A stretch of DNA of 64,000 bases, taken from the NCBI RefSeq assembly GCF_947179165.1, contig NC_077242.1:4817501-4881500 (forward strand), in the 5' to 3' direction. Position 1 is the stretch's first letter, and the number at the start of each line of letters is the position of its first letter. Below are positions 34,463 through 46,270 of the stretch, one piece after another. A model generated the notes under the pieces. That model did not search any database and was not told where the DNA came from. It saw only the letters and a program-made list of their open reading frames with translations. The translations under genes and the position numbers were made by a program. The stretch comes from Solanum dulcamara. Taxonomy: Eukaryota; Streptophyta; Magnoliopsida; Solanales; Solanaceae.

Positions 34463-35391
34463 GCTCAGGTCAGTTTTGGTTTGTCTTTTATCAATGCTTT
34501 TACTAGTTAATTTCTTGATTCTTCAATAGCATTTACTCTTCTTGATTGATTCAACTTTCTTTTGGGTTATTTTTTTTCGAATCTATAGACCTGTAATAGA
34601 AAGGAGGTTCTTTTGTTTTCCCCTTTTTCTTGAAAATTTGATTGCATAGAATTCAAAATTGTGATTTTTTTTGTTTTTTTGGGAGATTTCCTTAATTCTT
34701 GTTTTGGGATTTGAGTTAAATTTCAAGTTGCTTTAATGCAGATTGTTGAGCTTATTATGGCCACCAGTGAAGCTCAGCTCAGTTTTAGTCTATCTTTTCT
34801 TAACGCTTTTACTAGTTGCTTTCTTGATTATTAGATAGCATTTACTCTTCTTGATTGATTCAACTTTCTTTTGGGGGTTTTCGAATCTATAGACCTGCTA
34901 TAGAAATGGGGTTCTTTTGTTTTACCCCTTTTCTTGAAAATTTGATCCCATAGGATTCAAAGTTGTGATTTTTACTGTTTCTTGGGTTAGATTTTGGGAG
35001 ATTTTCTTAATTCTTGTTTTGGGATTTGAGTTAAATTTCAAGTTGCTTTAATGCAGATTGTTGAGCTTATTTTGGCTACCAGTGAAGCTCAGCTCAGTTT
35101 TAGTCTACTTTTCTCAATGCTTTTTACTAGTTGCTTTCTTGCATTTACTCTTCTTGATTGATTCAACTTTCTTATTGTTTTTTTTCCCCTGAATCTATAG
35201 ACCTGCAATAGAAATGGGGTTATTTTCTTTTCCCCTTTCTTGAAAATTTGATTCCATAAGATTCAAAGTTGTGATTTTTACTGTTTCTTTTTGTGTGATT
35301 TTGGGAGATTTGGGTGAAATTTCAAGTTGCTTTAATGCAGATTATTGAATTTATTCTGGACACTAGTTAATTGGATTCAAGAGCTCAGTGG
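34463..35391 (+). repeat. triplicated ~310-bp unit in the 5'UTR/first intron
   Basis: Three head-to-tail copies: 34463-34771, 34772-35086 and 35087-35391. Each starts GCTCAGNTCAGTTTT, contains TTGATTGATTCAACTTTCTT and GAATCTATAGACCTG, and ends TTTCAAGTTGCTTTAATGCAG followed by ATTNTTGAGCTTATT-like sequence. Every copy keeps a pyrimidine tract-AG that can act as a splice acceptor (exon starts 34742, 35057, 35341). Only copy 1 keeps the GT after GCTCAG that would make a donor. Confidence 0.9.
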
Positions 35392-35537
35392 TGGTTTCAA
35401 TCACTTCTTAGGTGTGTTTTATCAGAAATAATAGTGTCAATTTGAAGTTCTAAAGGGTTCACTACAATTAGTCTGGTCAAAGATAACTGGAAAATATCGT
35501 GCTATATAGACAACTGGGCGGATTTGCTTGGTTGTCA

Positions 35538-35590
35538 ATGGGAGATAGATGGCTTTGATTGTGGAGGAAAAAGGAGATGATAGAGAGTGA
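35538..35590 (+). promoter_or_regulatory. two upstream ORFs before the main start
   Basis: ATG at 35538 opens a 6-codon frame (MGDRWL) ending at 35558. ATG at 35549 opens a 13-codon frame ([13 protein letters not shown]) ending at 35590, past the main ATG at 35577 in another frame. An overlapping upstream ORF normally lowers initiation at the main start; whether these bases are in the mature transcript is inferred. Confidence 0.55.
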
Positions 35591-38500
35591 ATTGACTATA
35601 GAGAAGGTTGAGGAGGGTGCAAGCGACAACTTTCGGAGGGCGCCTTCTTTCTCGGGCTGGTGTGATGATAATGACCCCATCCATTCAGCTGAACTAGGGA
35701 ATGTTCGTACACTCACTGACGACTTTGACTTTGAACTGCCTCTAGCTAATAAAAATGGTGTAGGAAATGGATCTGTAGTCTTAGATACACAAAATTGTAA
35801 CTTTAAGCAGAGGATGAAGGGTGGTCGTGATTTAGCTGTTGCATCTACTGGGAACGGAAAAGATAGATATGTCCCATTTGATGTGGAGAATGGTCCTAGA
35901 AGTAATCAAACATATTCAAATGTGCGCGGGGAAGGATCTACACTGGACCACCACGATGCATCACAAACAATTTCAGAGAATGTTGTTTCCGTTGCTGATG
36001 TGCTGAAGACACTGTTCTTAGTACTTGTATGGTACACATTCAGTACATTCCTGACATTGTAAGTCTACTTGGTCATGAGCTTATGATTTCACCAAGTAAT
36101 TTGTTTCTTCTCATCCGTATTGAAGCTTTGGACACGTTGGTGCTTATCATGCATTCATCTGGTCCAGGTATAATAAAACTCTTCTAGGGGATCATCTAGG
36201 GAGATTCCCTGCTCCTTTACTGATGAATACATTCCACTTTGCCATGCAAGCCATTTTGTCCAAAGGCATTACTTGGTTCTGGTCCCGAAAATTTCAACCC
36301 ACTGTAATGATGACTTGGAGAGATTATTTTTTGAGAGGTAACTATGATTTTCATATCCTTTTGCTTTAAGCTATACTCAGATACATGTTATCTTTATTTC
36401 ATGCGTTATTTTGGATTTTCAACAGATTGTGCATTGTCTTCTGCTATATGATTACAAATAACTTTATTGTCTGTATAGTTTGCCTGTAGGGTTCATTATT
36501 GGGAAGACAAACTGCATGGTTCTTGCATAGTTCTGTTACCTTTCTCAAAAAATGATCCTTGCATAATTCTATGTTCCCAGTTAGTACACCTTTTTCTCTT
36601 ATGGCTTCAACTAGCAACCCATTTAACACAAACCCACACCTTTCTTTTTCTTTTTTTCTTTTTAGTTGTAAAAACAACAGGAAATAAGTGCTGAGATCTG
36701 TACGATGTCGAATGACTAGTAACACCTATCTATGATCTAAGGAGTCAATAAAGTCCAACAAGTGTCAGACTAACTTACAGCTATCATGCACCTCAAAAAG
36801 ATAAAGACGGTTAACACCTAAGCTTTATAGAATGAACCTAGAGTTCCTCTCCTTCCATCCTATCCATATTCGATACAATGCACAATTACAACATTCCATA
36901 GGACTTTGAGCTGCTTTGGTTTCTTCAGGCCTCTCTTGTTGATGACCTCCTTTAGGATGAGTCCGACTCTGATACTAATGATAAGAAATGACCTTGGAAA
37001 CTAACTCAACTCCAAAAGCTGGCTGATAATGTGGAGATTGTCCAAGACCATATAATGCTATCAATTATAAGCTTTTAGATGTAATGGTTACACACTTCAA
37101 CATGATATTAGAGAAAGACATGTCTTGGGTTCGAGTCTCACTGCAATCCTTTATCAAAAAGAATTTTCATGTGCTTGACTCATAAAAAAAATCAAGCCTC
37201 ACGTGGGGCATGTTGAAGATATAATAAAATACATAAACGTGTGTTCTATCTAATAACTTAAACTTTTAGATGAGATGATTGCATACTTCAACATGGTATC
37301 GGACACAGAGAAATAAAGAATTTTAGAGGCCTACATGAACCAGTGGCACCCAAAGCTGCTTTTGTGCGTTGAAACATATTTTCTTTCTCTAACATCATAG
37401 GGTTTTAAATGAAATGGTCATACAACTTCAACAAGCTGGATGTTCCTTGATTTATTCATGTGGATCAGGAGGCGTTAAGCCATATCTATGATAACTAATA
37501 CAACTACCAAAATCACAATTGCTACTTTTTCCCCATTAGAAGATCAACGTGTCATCAATAAATAGAACATGACACTATTACTACATTTCCTGCATTAGTC
37601 CTACTTTAAATCTAGAAATCCATCTTTATTTGTTGATACCTTTGGCATCTGACTTTGTCTTTTCATTACTATTTATTACTAGTATAAATAAGTTATAAGA
37701 AAATGAAACTTGACCTAATTCAATTCCAAAAGTTAGATCATGAAGTGGTGATAGCTCAGGACTGACCATTTAAGGAGTCCAAATGCCCCATCCTCGGCCA
37801 ATGTGGAAATTTTGACGCTCCCTGTTGGACATCTGGAGCGTGAACAATATAACATGAGGGGCAACATCGGGTTAACCAATAATTGTGATGGGTCTTTAAT
37901 GCCATGATAAGCAAATGTCTTTGGACCTAACTCGACCTCAAAGGCTAGCTTATGAGTTGAGGATTACCCAAGGCTATATAAGGAGACCAAGTTCCATCCA
38001 CTTCCGATGTGGTAGTTTTAACACCTCTATGCACGCCCAAGCCTTCCAACTGGAGCGTGAACAGAGCATCCAGAAGTTCTTGGTTCGAGTCTCACCGCCA
38101 CCATTACAACAACAACAACATACCCAGTGTAATCCCACAAGTGGGGTCCGACGAGGGTTAAATTGTACGCAGACCTTACCTCTACCTCATAGAGATAGAT
38201 GAGCTGTTTCTGATAGACCCTCAACTTAAATAAAGTCGGCCAAACAGTTTGAAAAAGGGATACTGATATGGAAGCAATAACAACAACAAAATAATGTGAA
38301 ATGGAGAGTAATACATAACAAACAGGACAAAGAACAGCAACGACAACAATATAATGCAACAATCGATGCACAAAGAAAACACTAATGATAGCCGATATCA
38401 AAGATCAAAAAATTAAAAAAACACCAGTGTAATCTCACCATCACCATTAGTAAATAAAATTTCACGTGCTTGGTCAGATTAACGCGTGAGGGGGAGTGTT

Positions 38501-41500
38501 GAAGATATAATTCAGTAATTTAATGTGTATTCTCTCAAACAGCTTAATTTTTTAGATGAGATGATCACAAACTTCAACAATAAAAAAGGCGCCGGGTGGT
38601 CGCTCCAGCTCAATTAAACCTTCTGAGCTATCATATATTATGATAGCTAATCTGACTGAAGAAGTTCAGAAGTTTGGCCACTCAATTCATCTATTGTCAA
38701 AGCCCATATTATTCATTATATTCAAAAGGAAGGACCAAATTTCTTTGCTATATGCTTTCTCCTTGTATAACTTACACATTATCCCTGCTCATTTCTGATT
38801 CCATCTCAATTCTCAAGTACTCATTTGCAATTAATGAGTCATCTATAATTACATTCCCTGTGCAAAGGCATTTTGGCAAGTCACATCATTTTCCTGATGA
38901 ACTTTTTTCAATCTCCATTCAACACCATCACTTATAATTTTATGTATATACCTTGATAAGCTGATAGGAACATAATCTTTCTGCTTTTTCGTAACTTTTT
39001 GGTTAAAGCAACAGATATTTCATTCATCTGTTTGTATTGCAATCCTGAGATTTTGTTACTTATGGTATCATCTGAACTTCAATGATTGTTCAATTTGTCA
39101 CATCTACTTCAAGTAACACTACTTGTTCTTCGCTTATTGGAGGCATTTGATCTTATGCCTTTTATTTGCACCTGTTTTTTGAAGTCTAAAGCATTACTTA
39201 TAGACTTTGGCCTCCAATAGTTTCCTGCTAATTTTTATTAACTTTTCTGACAACTAATGCTACAGATGGCCTTTGCCTTTCACAGTTGTTCCCACAGCTC
39301 TCAGTACGGCAATGGATGTCAACCTCAGCAATGCGTCCCTTGTTTTCATATCAGTGACATTTGCTACTATGGTGTGTATTCGTTCTCCCTCTAAATTTTA
39401 TATACCAATCAATATGATGGTCAGCAAATTTATTAAGAAAATTGAGTCACTGGACAATTTAAAAAGGATTCTCACAACCCAACATTCCTTTGGGTCTGTA
39501 GAAACACTTATACCTCCTGAAATTTTAGCAACAGTTTGTGAGAATGCAACCCTATAACAATAATTTTCAAAGACTTGAAGGGAGAGTGAGTGAAACGATC
39601 TTCTACTTTTACTTGTAAAAAAGAATAATCCTCTAATTTCTTTCATTTTCCTCCATAAATTCTTGATTCCTAAACACAAGTTTATCATTGCAGTGCAAAT
39701 CTGCAGCACCGATCTTTCTCCTACTCTTTGCTTTTGCTTTCAGGTACTGCTTTTAATCATTGCTTTATTTCTCATTGAATCTTTACTATGTGTAGTAGAT
39801 GCATGTCCTATTGAATTATTCATCAATGTGCATTGTAACTACTCGATCTGTCTTATTTGACATTCAACTTCTTTTAGTCTGCTTCAAAAAAATGACACAT
39901 TTTCTATATTTTGAAGTGCTCTTTAACTGTAGATTTTTCAGTTTACCCGCAATTACACGCTGTTATAGCGATAGAAATGTTATGACTTGTTTGAGACAAT
40001 AATTTCTTAGGGTAATTTGGTATGTGCCAGACCAAATCAAACACTGCCATATAAGTAATGGAGGGAGTAGCCTTTTTGGCATATAAGGACCCTTCAATAT
40101 TTTGGCCGGCCTTTTCTTGTCCAGTTAGAAAAATTCTATGTAGTCCCTCTTTGAAGCTCAGTCAGATCCATGACCTTAAAGGAAGCAGGATACAATCATC
40201 ACTAAGTGATTTTCAATTAGTCCCTCTTTAGGGATACATATACTGAGAAATGAAGCCTTTTTCCCGTCCATTGCATACTTGATCCTTCAAGGATTAAATT
40301 TATCATCCATCTCTTGTGAATGATTTCATTTGCTATCTCTTAGAAATATGAGTTCTTATTTGAATATATGGGGTCTACCGGCTTGTTTTTAACCTCAGAA
40401 CTTTTTTTGAAAGGTTGGAGTCTCCAAGTTTGAAGCTCCTTGGGATCATGTTGATTATTTCTATTGGGGTATTATTAACAGGTATCCTATACACTTATTA
40501 GCATATCGCTTGTGTTGTTGTTTCTTGCATTTTTTAATTTTATTTTTGGGTAATATCGGTTGTGCACACACTAGGTCTATGTTGCTTGGACTTTTCAAAA
40601 ATGTCAATGGGTGCATGTCGGCTATGACTCATATATTTAGCCTGCCTGGCCATTGGTCATGTTAATAGAAGTAAGGCCAATGATATATAGATGAACCCCA
40701 TATTCAGGGAAAGAAAACTCAGTTAGACAGGTCACCGTGCGTCAATTTCCGGTGACTTTCTAGGGTTTTTTGTGTCAACCCCATATTTGTCTGTGTTTGT
40801 GTAGCACCGTGCCATCTTTCCGGTGACTATTTTCTTATATCTAATTTGAGTAGCAAGGTGCCATCTTTCCAGTGGCTACTTTTTCATATTTAATTTGTGT
40901 AGTACCGTTTCATCTTTTCCTGTGACTACTTTCTTATAGCTAATTTGTGTAGTACCGTGCCATTTTTTCGGTGACTACTTTCTTATTTGTGTAGGATCGT
41001 GTCATCATTCTGACCCTATCCATATACTCTTTTTTAGTAGGGTTGTGCTGGTAATTCGACCCTATCCATTAAATCCTTTTTTCAGTAGGGTCTTGCCATC
41101 ATTCCGACCCTACCCATATAATTTTATTTCTCAGATTGTGACCACTTTCCGCCATCAAATCTAATAATCCGGCGCATGAGTATGTTTCGGCCATTTTTAC
41201 AGTGACTTTCTTGTTTAAGATCGACTCATCTCTTGATTTCGAGACGATCCATATATTTTATATAGATTTCGAGCACTTCCCAGCGAGCATTGCATTGTTT
41301 CCGACGGATCTGAGTTTTTCGGCAGTGTTTTCTTTATGTTTCAGATTACTTTTGCCAAAAAAAGAAGAAGGATATACTCAGATATTTGGACTGGATTAAA
41401 GTGATGTTTTCTCTCCCGTGGCTAAAATAGCATATGTCCCTTTTTCTATCTATGGTTGTTGTTCTCCATTGGCCTTTTAATCAGTTGGACATTAAGAATG

Positions 41501-44500
41501 TTTTTCTCCACGAGGATATCGAGGAAGAGGTCTATATGGAGCAACCACCTGATTTTATTGTTCAGGGGGAGTCTCTAGTAGCCTTGCTTGTCGATTGTGA
41601 AACAGTCTTCTCAAGCTTGGTTTGAAAAGTTCAACACTGCAATTCAGGAATTTATCACCTTGTGTTTTATTGACATTTTGCATCCAATCTAGTATTTCAT
41701 GAGAAGACCAAGCACATTGAGATTGACTTGCATTATACATCAAATTCAGTATTTCATGAGAAGACTAAACACATTGAGATTGACTGTCAATTTTATAAAG
41801 TCAAGTCATCAGCTTGAAGATATCTTTACCAAGTCCCTCACCGGTCCTCGTATTAATTACATTTGCAACAAGCTAGGTGCATATGATTTGTATGCACCAG
41901 CTTGAGGGGAGTGTTAGAATAAGAATAAGAATAAGAATATACAATCCTACTTAGAATAGGAATAGGAATAGGAATAGTAGTAGGAATAGAAATAGTAAAT
42001 AGTATCCTACTTGGTAAAGGATTGTATTGTAGTGTCTATAAATAAGGTCTCTGTGTAATAATGTATATACACAATTCAATAATATTTTTCTCGTATATTT
42101 TTCACAGATACTATGTTGAACAAGAAAGGAAAGGTACATTATACAAGTGTTGAAAATGCTGAGGATAGTGATAGGGTAGTGGCTCCACAAGGTAGTGTGA
42201 AGAAATAGGTTAAAACCATTCACAGTATTTCTGCAAGGTGAAATCAATTGAAAGGAGCACTTCTAGAACCACTAATGCAAAGAGTACAAAAAAATCATAA
42301 CAAATGAGATGAAAAGAGTAATTGCACCCAAGGGTGTGGCCTAGTGATCAATGAAGTGGGTGCAAACCTTGGAGACCCAGGTTCAAATTGCAGTAGAAGC
42401 AAAAATACTTGGTGATTTCTTTGTGTCTGCATCCCTTGGAGAGTTGAGTTACTTGGTAATTGTGTTGGTGGGAGGTAGCAGGTGGAATAGCCGAGATGCG
42501 TGCCAGCTAGTCTGGACACCATTGTTATTACAAATAAAGGAGATGAAAAGAGTAATTTTAGAGAAATGTTATGACTTATTAATCATTAGTATAAACATTG
42601 AATGTAGATAAAAGAAAACCAAGAAAAATGGAACTCACGCAGCATAGATGAATTTATTAGAAAATGTCGAATTAATTTGTGTTATTCTCTTCAAAACTAT
42701 CGCCGTCCATTTTCTTTACCTCGTTATTTTCAGTTTTTTTGAGTGCTTAGCTAACTCTATTATGTTGTGACTAATTCTGTTGTCTGTAGATCAGATATGT
42801 GTTCAGTAAGCACATCTGACCTTTATTGATTGATAATACAGTTGCAAAGGAAACGGAGTTTGAGTTTTGGGGGTTTATCTTTGTTATGCTAGCTGCTGTT
42901 ATGTCTGGGTTCCGCTGGACTATGACTCAGATACTTCTGCAGGTAGGATCACAAAAAATTTTAAAAGTGATTTTTTAGAAGTATTTTCATCATCACACTT
43001 GTGCTCACTTCGTCTATTTTGTGTTCATTCTCCTGTACTCCATCCAACGGGTGCGTGCTGACAAAAAACTGTCATAAAGAAAGAAATCTACGGTAAGGAC
43101 CATCAGCAAATTGTAGCAAATTTCAAAGCTCTGAAAATGAATTTGTTCATAGAGTATTTCTGTTAATTAATACTGTTTGTTTTGTCAGAGTTTGTTTTAA
43201 CCCTAGTCTGGCCAAATTTGATTGTTAATCAAGTTTTTGTTTTGATAGTTTTAAGTTATGGTAAGCAACATATATTACAGGCGGAATTCATAGATAGCCT
43301 CAACTTGCCACCAACTGCCAAGTGTACACCTAAATATACACCTTAACTATGCAGTGATTAGATAGACACCTTCCTGGCAAAACTTTCTCTTGACCCTCAA
43401 GATGACATGGCGAAACACATTTCTTTCAGTTGAATTTGATTACATGAAGCTCCTTAAAATATAACTAAGTACTTAGATTGCAAGTTTAATGATGTAACTC
43501 ACGAGGCGAATGTGGAAGGGAGGATGGATACACAAGTCATCTCCAAAAGAGGGAGTTTCAAGTATCTTGGGTCAATAATTCAAGAAAATAGGAGATTAAT
43601 GATGATGTTACACATCGTATTGATACGGGATGGATGAAATTGAGGCTTGCATCCAGTGTCTTATGCGATAAGAAAGTGTTGTCTAGTATTGCCGCAGGAG
43701 TTAGACAAGTTATTTTGGTTCCAAGACTCGCGTCCTTACTACTTACTATTTTGTTAAATGTTTTGATCTGCAGTTTGCCCAATCCCATAAGAACATTTCA
43801 TAAGCTTGTGAGAAAGTTCAAACTAATGTAGTGGTCTATTGATGCCCCATCCACACACCTTTCCAAGGAATGCAAGAAGTGCTTAGTCTTTTTTCTCGGC
43901 ACTTATGGGAACTGTAAACAAAGATAAGCAGTACATTGGGGTTATTAAAATGTTAAGCCGGATAAAAGTGAGTACCCTACAAAGAGCAAGTTTCTACTCA
44001 TCTAATCTATAAGGCATTCTCTGAGTTGCACGATTCCCGAACTACTCCTTTTGTCTTAATTTATGTGACACTCTTTGCTTTTTAATCAGTCCCAAAAAAA
44101 TGACACTTGCCTATATTTAGTAACAATTTAACTTTAAAATTCTCATTTATCCTTGACAAGATAATTTATAGCCATAAAAATATCAGTGGCTCGTTTCAGA
44201 CCACAAATTTCAATTTTTTTTTTCATTCTTAAACTTCGTGTCCAGTCAAATACCTTCACATAAATTGGAACAACGGGGGTATATGTTTTGTGTTTCTTTT
44301 TGTCGAAGTCATGTTTACTTTAAAGAAAAGTAGCTAGTTGGAATTTAATATAGTGAAACTTGTCCTTTGATATGTTAACTATGTAGCTTGTACATACAAT
44401 GCATATGACAACACTTTCTTCGGTTATTTCAGGTTTAAAAAATCCACTTACATTAATGAGCTACGTTACTCCAGTAATGGCTCTTTCAACTGCTATGCTG

Positions 44501-46270
44501 TCTCTTATTTTTGATCCATGGCAAGAGTTTGGAAGCAGCAGTTACTTCGATAGCTCATGGCACATAACTAGAAGTTGTTTGCTGATGCTTTTTGGTGGAA
44601 CCTTGGCTTTCTTTATGGTATGCATATATCTAACTCAACATCAATCAGTTCAACTTGTTGTCCAACATTCTAGTGTTAGATTTCTTTTACTGTCTCTTTT
44701 TCTTCTGCAGAAATTGGTTGTCTACTAAAATACCAGAATACCTAGAAGCAATAGACAAATTTAATAAACCTTCCATGCGCGTATTGCAAATAATTTTCTC
44801 TCTGTTTTTTTTTCTTCCAGGTGTTGACGGAATATATTCTTGTCTCTGTTACTAGTGCAGTAACAGTGACAATAGCAGGAGTCGTAAAGGAGGCTGTCAC
44901 TATCGTGGTATAAGCTAAAAACCAAGTTATCTATATGTCTTTCTTAAGTAAAGTAATGTAACTAACTAATCAAAGAAAAAAGAGCACACAAGCAATGTAG
45001 CTGAATAACTGGTTTAGTTGTTCACATTTCATCAGTTCTCTGATAGCAGTTTACTCTATGGAATTTGTAAGTTGTTTCTTTGTTGATGAACATTAGGATT
45101 TTTAATTAAAAAGTTTGAAATGTCTTCCCCATGCCCGGTGAGTGGTTATGTAGGATGTAACTGCAATTTTTCACCTACAAATGCTTTTATTGCTCAGAGA
45201 CTTCATTTCCCAAAATATCTTCACTTTAAGCCACCGCATATCTTCTATCGCATTAGACTGATATAAAATCAGTTTTCACTAGTTAAAAAGTTTCTCTGGT
45301 TTTTGGAATCTGTTGTTGCTTCAGTTTCTAAAACTAATTGGTAATTATGTCGGTGATATTTTCAGGTTGCCGTGTTTTACTTCCATGATAAATTTACCTG
45401 GGTGAAAGGGGTCGGTCTCATGACAATAATGCTTGGTGTGAGTTTGTTTAATTGGTACAAGTAAGTATTTGAGCTCTCATATTTTCGCGAGAAGTTATCA
45501 TGTGATTATTGTCTCCCAACTGCTGTTAAGATTAGATAAATTTTCTCTTTAACAACCTACTGTGGATGTCATCCTTTAATTTTTGGACACCGCTTTGCAG
45601 TTAATTTCAACTTATCTAGTATTTGTACTAGCTCTTCAATATTTCTTTCATAGCATGACTAGGGTTTTACAGGAAACATGCTGCGATGTATTTCACTTGA
45701 GCGACAACGTCTAGTCAAACTGTACTTGTTAATAACTGGTCTTGCAAATCGTTAATAGTATAGGGTTGTCATGAGAACTATATTGTAAGTTAAATTGACA
45801 TAATAGTTGATCCGTGCTTATTTTTTAGATTAAATGTTCCTTTCTGCAAAACTAGTGGAGCAAGGGGTTGTAAAAGGAAATAGTTACTCAAAAATGGTGA
45901 TTTTATTGGGGACTTGGAGTATCTACTTTTGTATTACCCCCAGCTGCTAGGTCTGTTTCGTTGGCCTGTTATCACTTGCTGAATCTGTTATTGTACTTGA
46001 TGTTTACAGAATCCATCGTGTTACATCATAAGACAGACAACTTTTTGTGATCCTCAAGAAAATGTTTGTGACTATGTGACCAAAAAGGTTTTGCATTGTT
46101 AGATGGTTTATGCTAGACATTAAATTTGTTTTCCGCTTCTGCTTTTCAGATACGACAAATTACAGAAAGGTGATCTAAGTGAAGATGAAATGTCACGATC
46201 CTCAACACAAAATGCAGCTGCAAAGTATGTTATTCTTGAAGAATTTGAAGATCAAGATGATGGTCCTTGA
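35577..46270 (+). CDS. triose-phosphate/nucleotide-sugar translocator family protein, 11 coding exons
   Basis: Exons: 35577-36058, 36168-36337, 39286-39371, 39694-39743, 40414-40481, 42842-42942, 43080-43092, 44433-44617, 44821-44907, 45366-45460 and 46150-46270. All are GT-AG and every phase agrees; total 1458 bp, 485 aa. The first ~135 residues are hydrophilic and acidic. Then about ten hydrophobic segments of the drug/metabolite transporter fold follow, with family signatures: [80 protein letters not shown] and [13 protein letters not shown]. It closely resembles Arabidopsis At1g06470-type 'probable sugar phosphate/phosphate translocators', normally Golgi/endomembrane. The substrate is unknown. 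Exon 7 is a 13-nt microexon (KEIY plus one base), required to keep the conserved LLQ-KE..G-LKNP junction. Intron 2 (2.9 kb), intron 5 (2.4 kb) and intron 7 (1.3 kb) are full of transposon pieces. Confidence 0.92.
36940..38095. repeat. three related dispersed-repeat fragments in intron 2
   Basis: Segments at about 36950-37065, 37690-37920 and 37905-38095 share 'gataagaaatgacctt..aa.tcaac.ccaaaagctggct' or 'ggagcgtgaaca' words and end in CGAGTCTCACCGCCA-like sequence. A relative occurs in the HSP20-like intron (12455-12580). Confidence 0.5.
38101..38265 (-). mobile_element. TS/SolS-like SINE in intron 2
   Basis: Starts with ACAACAACAACAACATACCC, then AATCCCACAAGTGGGGTCCG, GTACGCAGACCTTACC and TAGAGATAGATGAGCTGTTT. 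It is the reverse-oriented Solanaceae SINE body with its (TTG)n tail on the left. Confidence 0.8.
39842..40067. mobile_element. Stowaway-like MITE in intron 4
   Basis: 226 bp bounded by TA. It starts CTCGATCTGTCTTATTTGAC and ends CATATAAGTAATGGAGGGAG. The CTCNNTC..GGAGGGAG termini and TA target fit Tc1/mariner Stowaway elements. The inverted repeats are degraded. Confidence 0.6.
40799..41005 (+). repeat. ~50-bp tandem repeat, about 4.5 units
   Basis: Units start at 40799, 40848, 40897, 40947 and 40989, each GTGTAGNACCGTGCCATCTT followed by CCGGTGACTACTTTCTTAT. It lies in what is probably the leader of the copia fragment. Confidence 0.85.
41434..41905 (+). pseudogene. copia reverse transcriptase/RNase H remnant
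   Basis: Frames at 41434-41625 and 41699-41905 carry parts of RT ([20 protein letters not shown]) and the RNase H tail ([18 protein letters not shown]). The middle is deleted. A 48-bp segment encoding [15 protein letters not shown] residues is duplicated in tandem (about 41690-41785). Confidence 0.85.
41912..42106 (+). repeat. 3' LTR of the intronic copia fragment
   Basis: 195 bp, TGTTAGAATAAG...TTTTTCACA, preceded by the GAGGGGAG tract. It has AGGAATAGGAATAG microrepeats and a TATAAATA box near 42038. Confidence 0.8.
42313..42538 (+). mobile_element. SolS-type SINE in intron 5
   Basis: tRNA-derived head: an A-box-like GTGTGGCCTAGTGATCAATG and a B-box-like GGTTCAAATTGC 30-40 bp later. The body has TTGGTGATTTCTTTGTGTCT, GGTGGGAGGTAGCAGGT and CTAGTCTGGACACCA. 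The 3' end is A/T-rich. A Solanaceae SINE with an intact pol III promoter region, lying in the gene's orientation. Confidence 0.85.
43440..43720 (+). pseudogene. LINE (non-LTR) reverse transcriptase fragment
   Basis: With small frameshifts, the translation reads [55 protein letters not shown] and LCDKKV. These are the classic C-terminal RT motifs of plant RTE-like LINEs ([27 protein letters not shown]). It lies in intron 7, in sense orientation. Confidence 0.85.
44045..44279. mobile_element. Stowaway-like MITE in intron 7
   Basis: 235 bp bounded by TA. The left end CTCCTTTTGTCTTAATTTAT matches the complement of the right end, AATTTATGTGAAGG / CACATAAATTGGAACAACGG. Superfamily inferred from the TA target and CTCC termini. 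Confidence 0.7.

Larger units (their letters stand above)
40640..42106 (+). mobile_element. truncated Ty1-copia fragment in intron 5
   Basis: A leader-like region with a tandem repeat (40799-41005) is followed by reverse-transcriptase pieces from about 41370: [41 protein letters not shown] (quoted only as landmarks WPFNQLD and YMEQPPDF). RNase H/end pieces follow ([24 protein letters not shown]). A GAGGGGAG purine tract and a 195-bp LTR come last. Gag, protease, integrase and the 5' LTR are absent. Same strand as the host gene. Confidence 0.85.
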
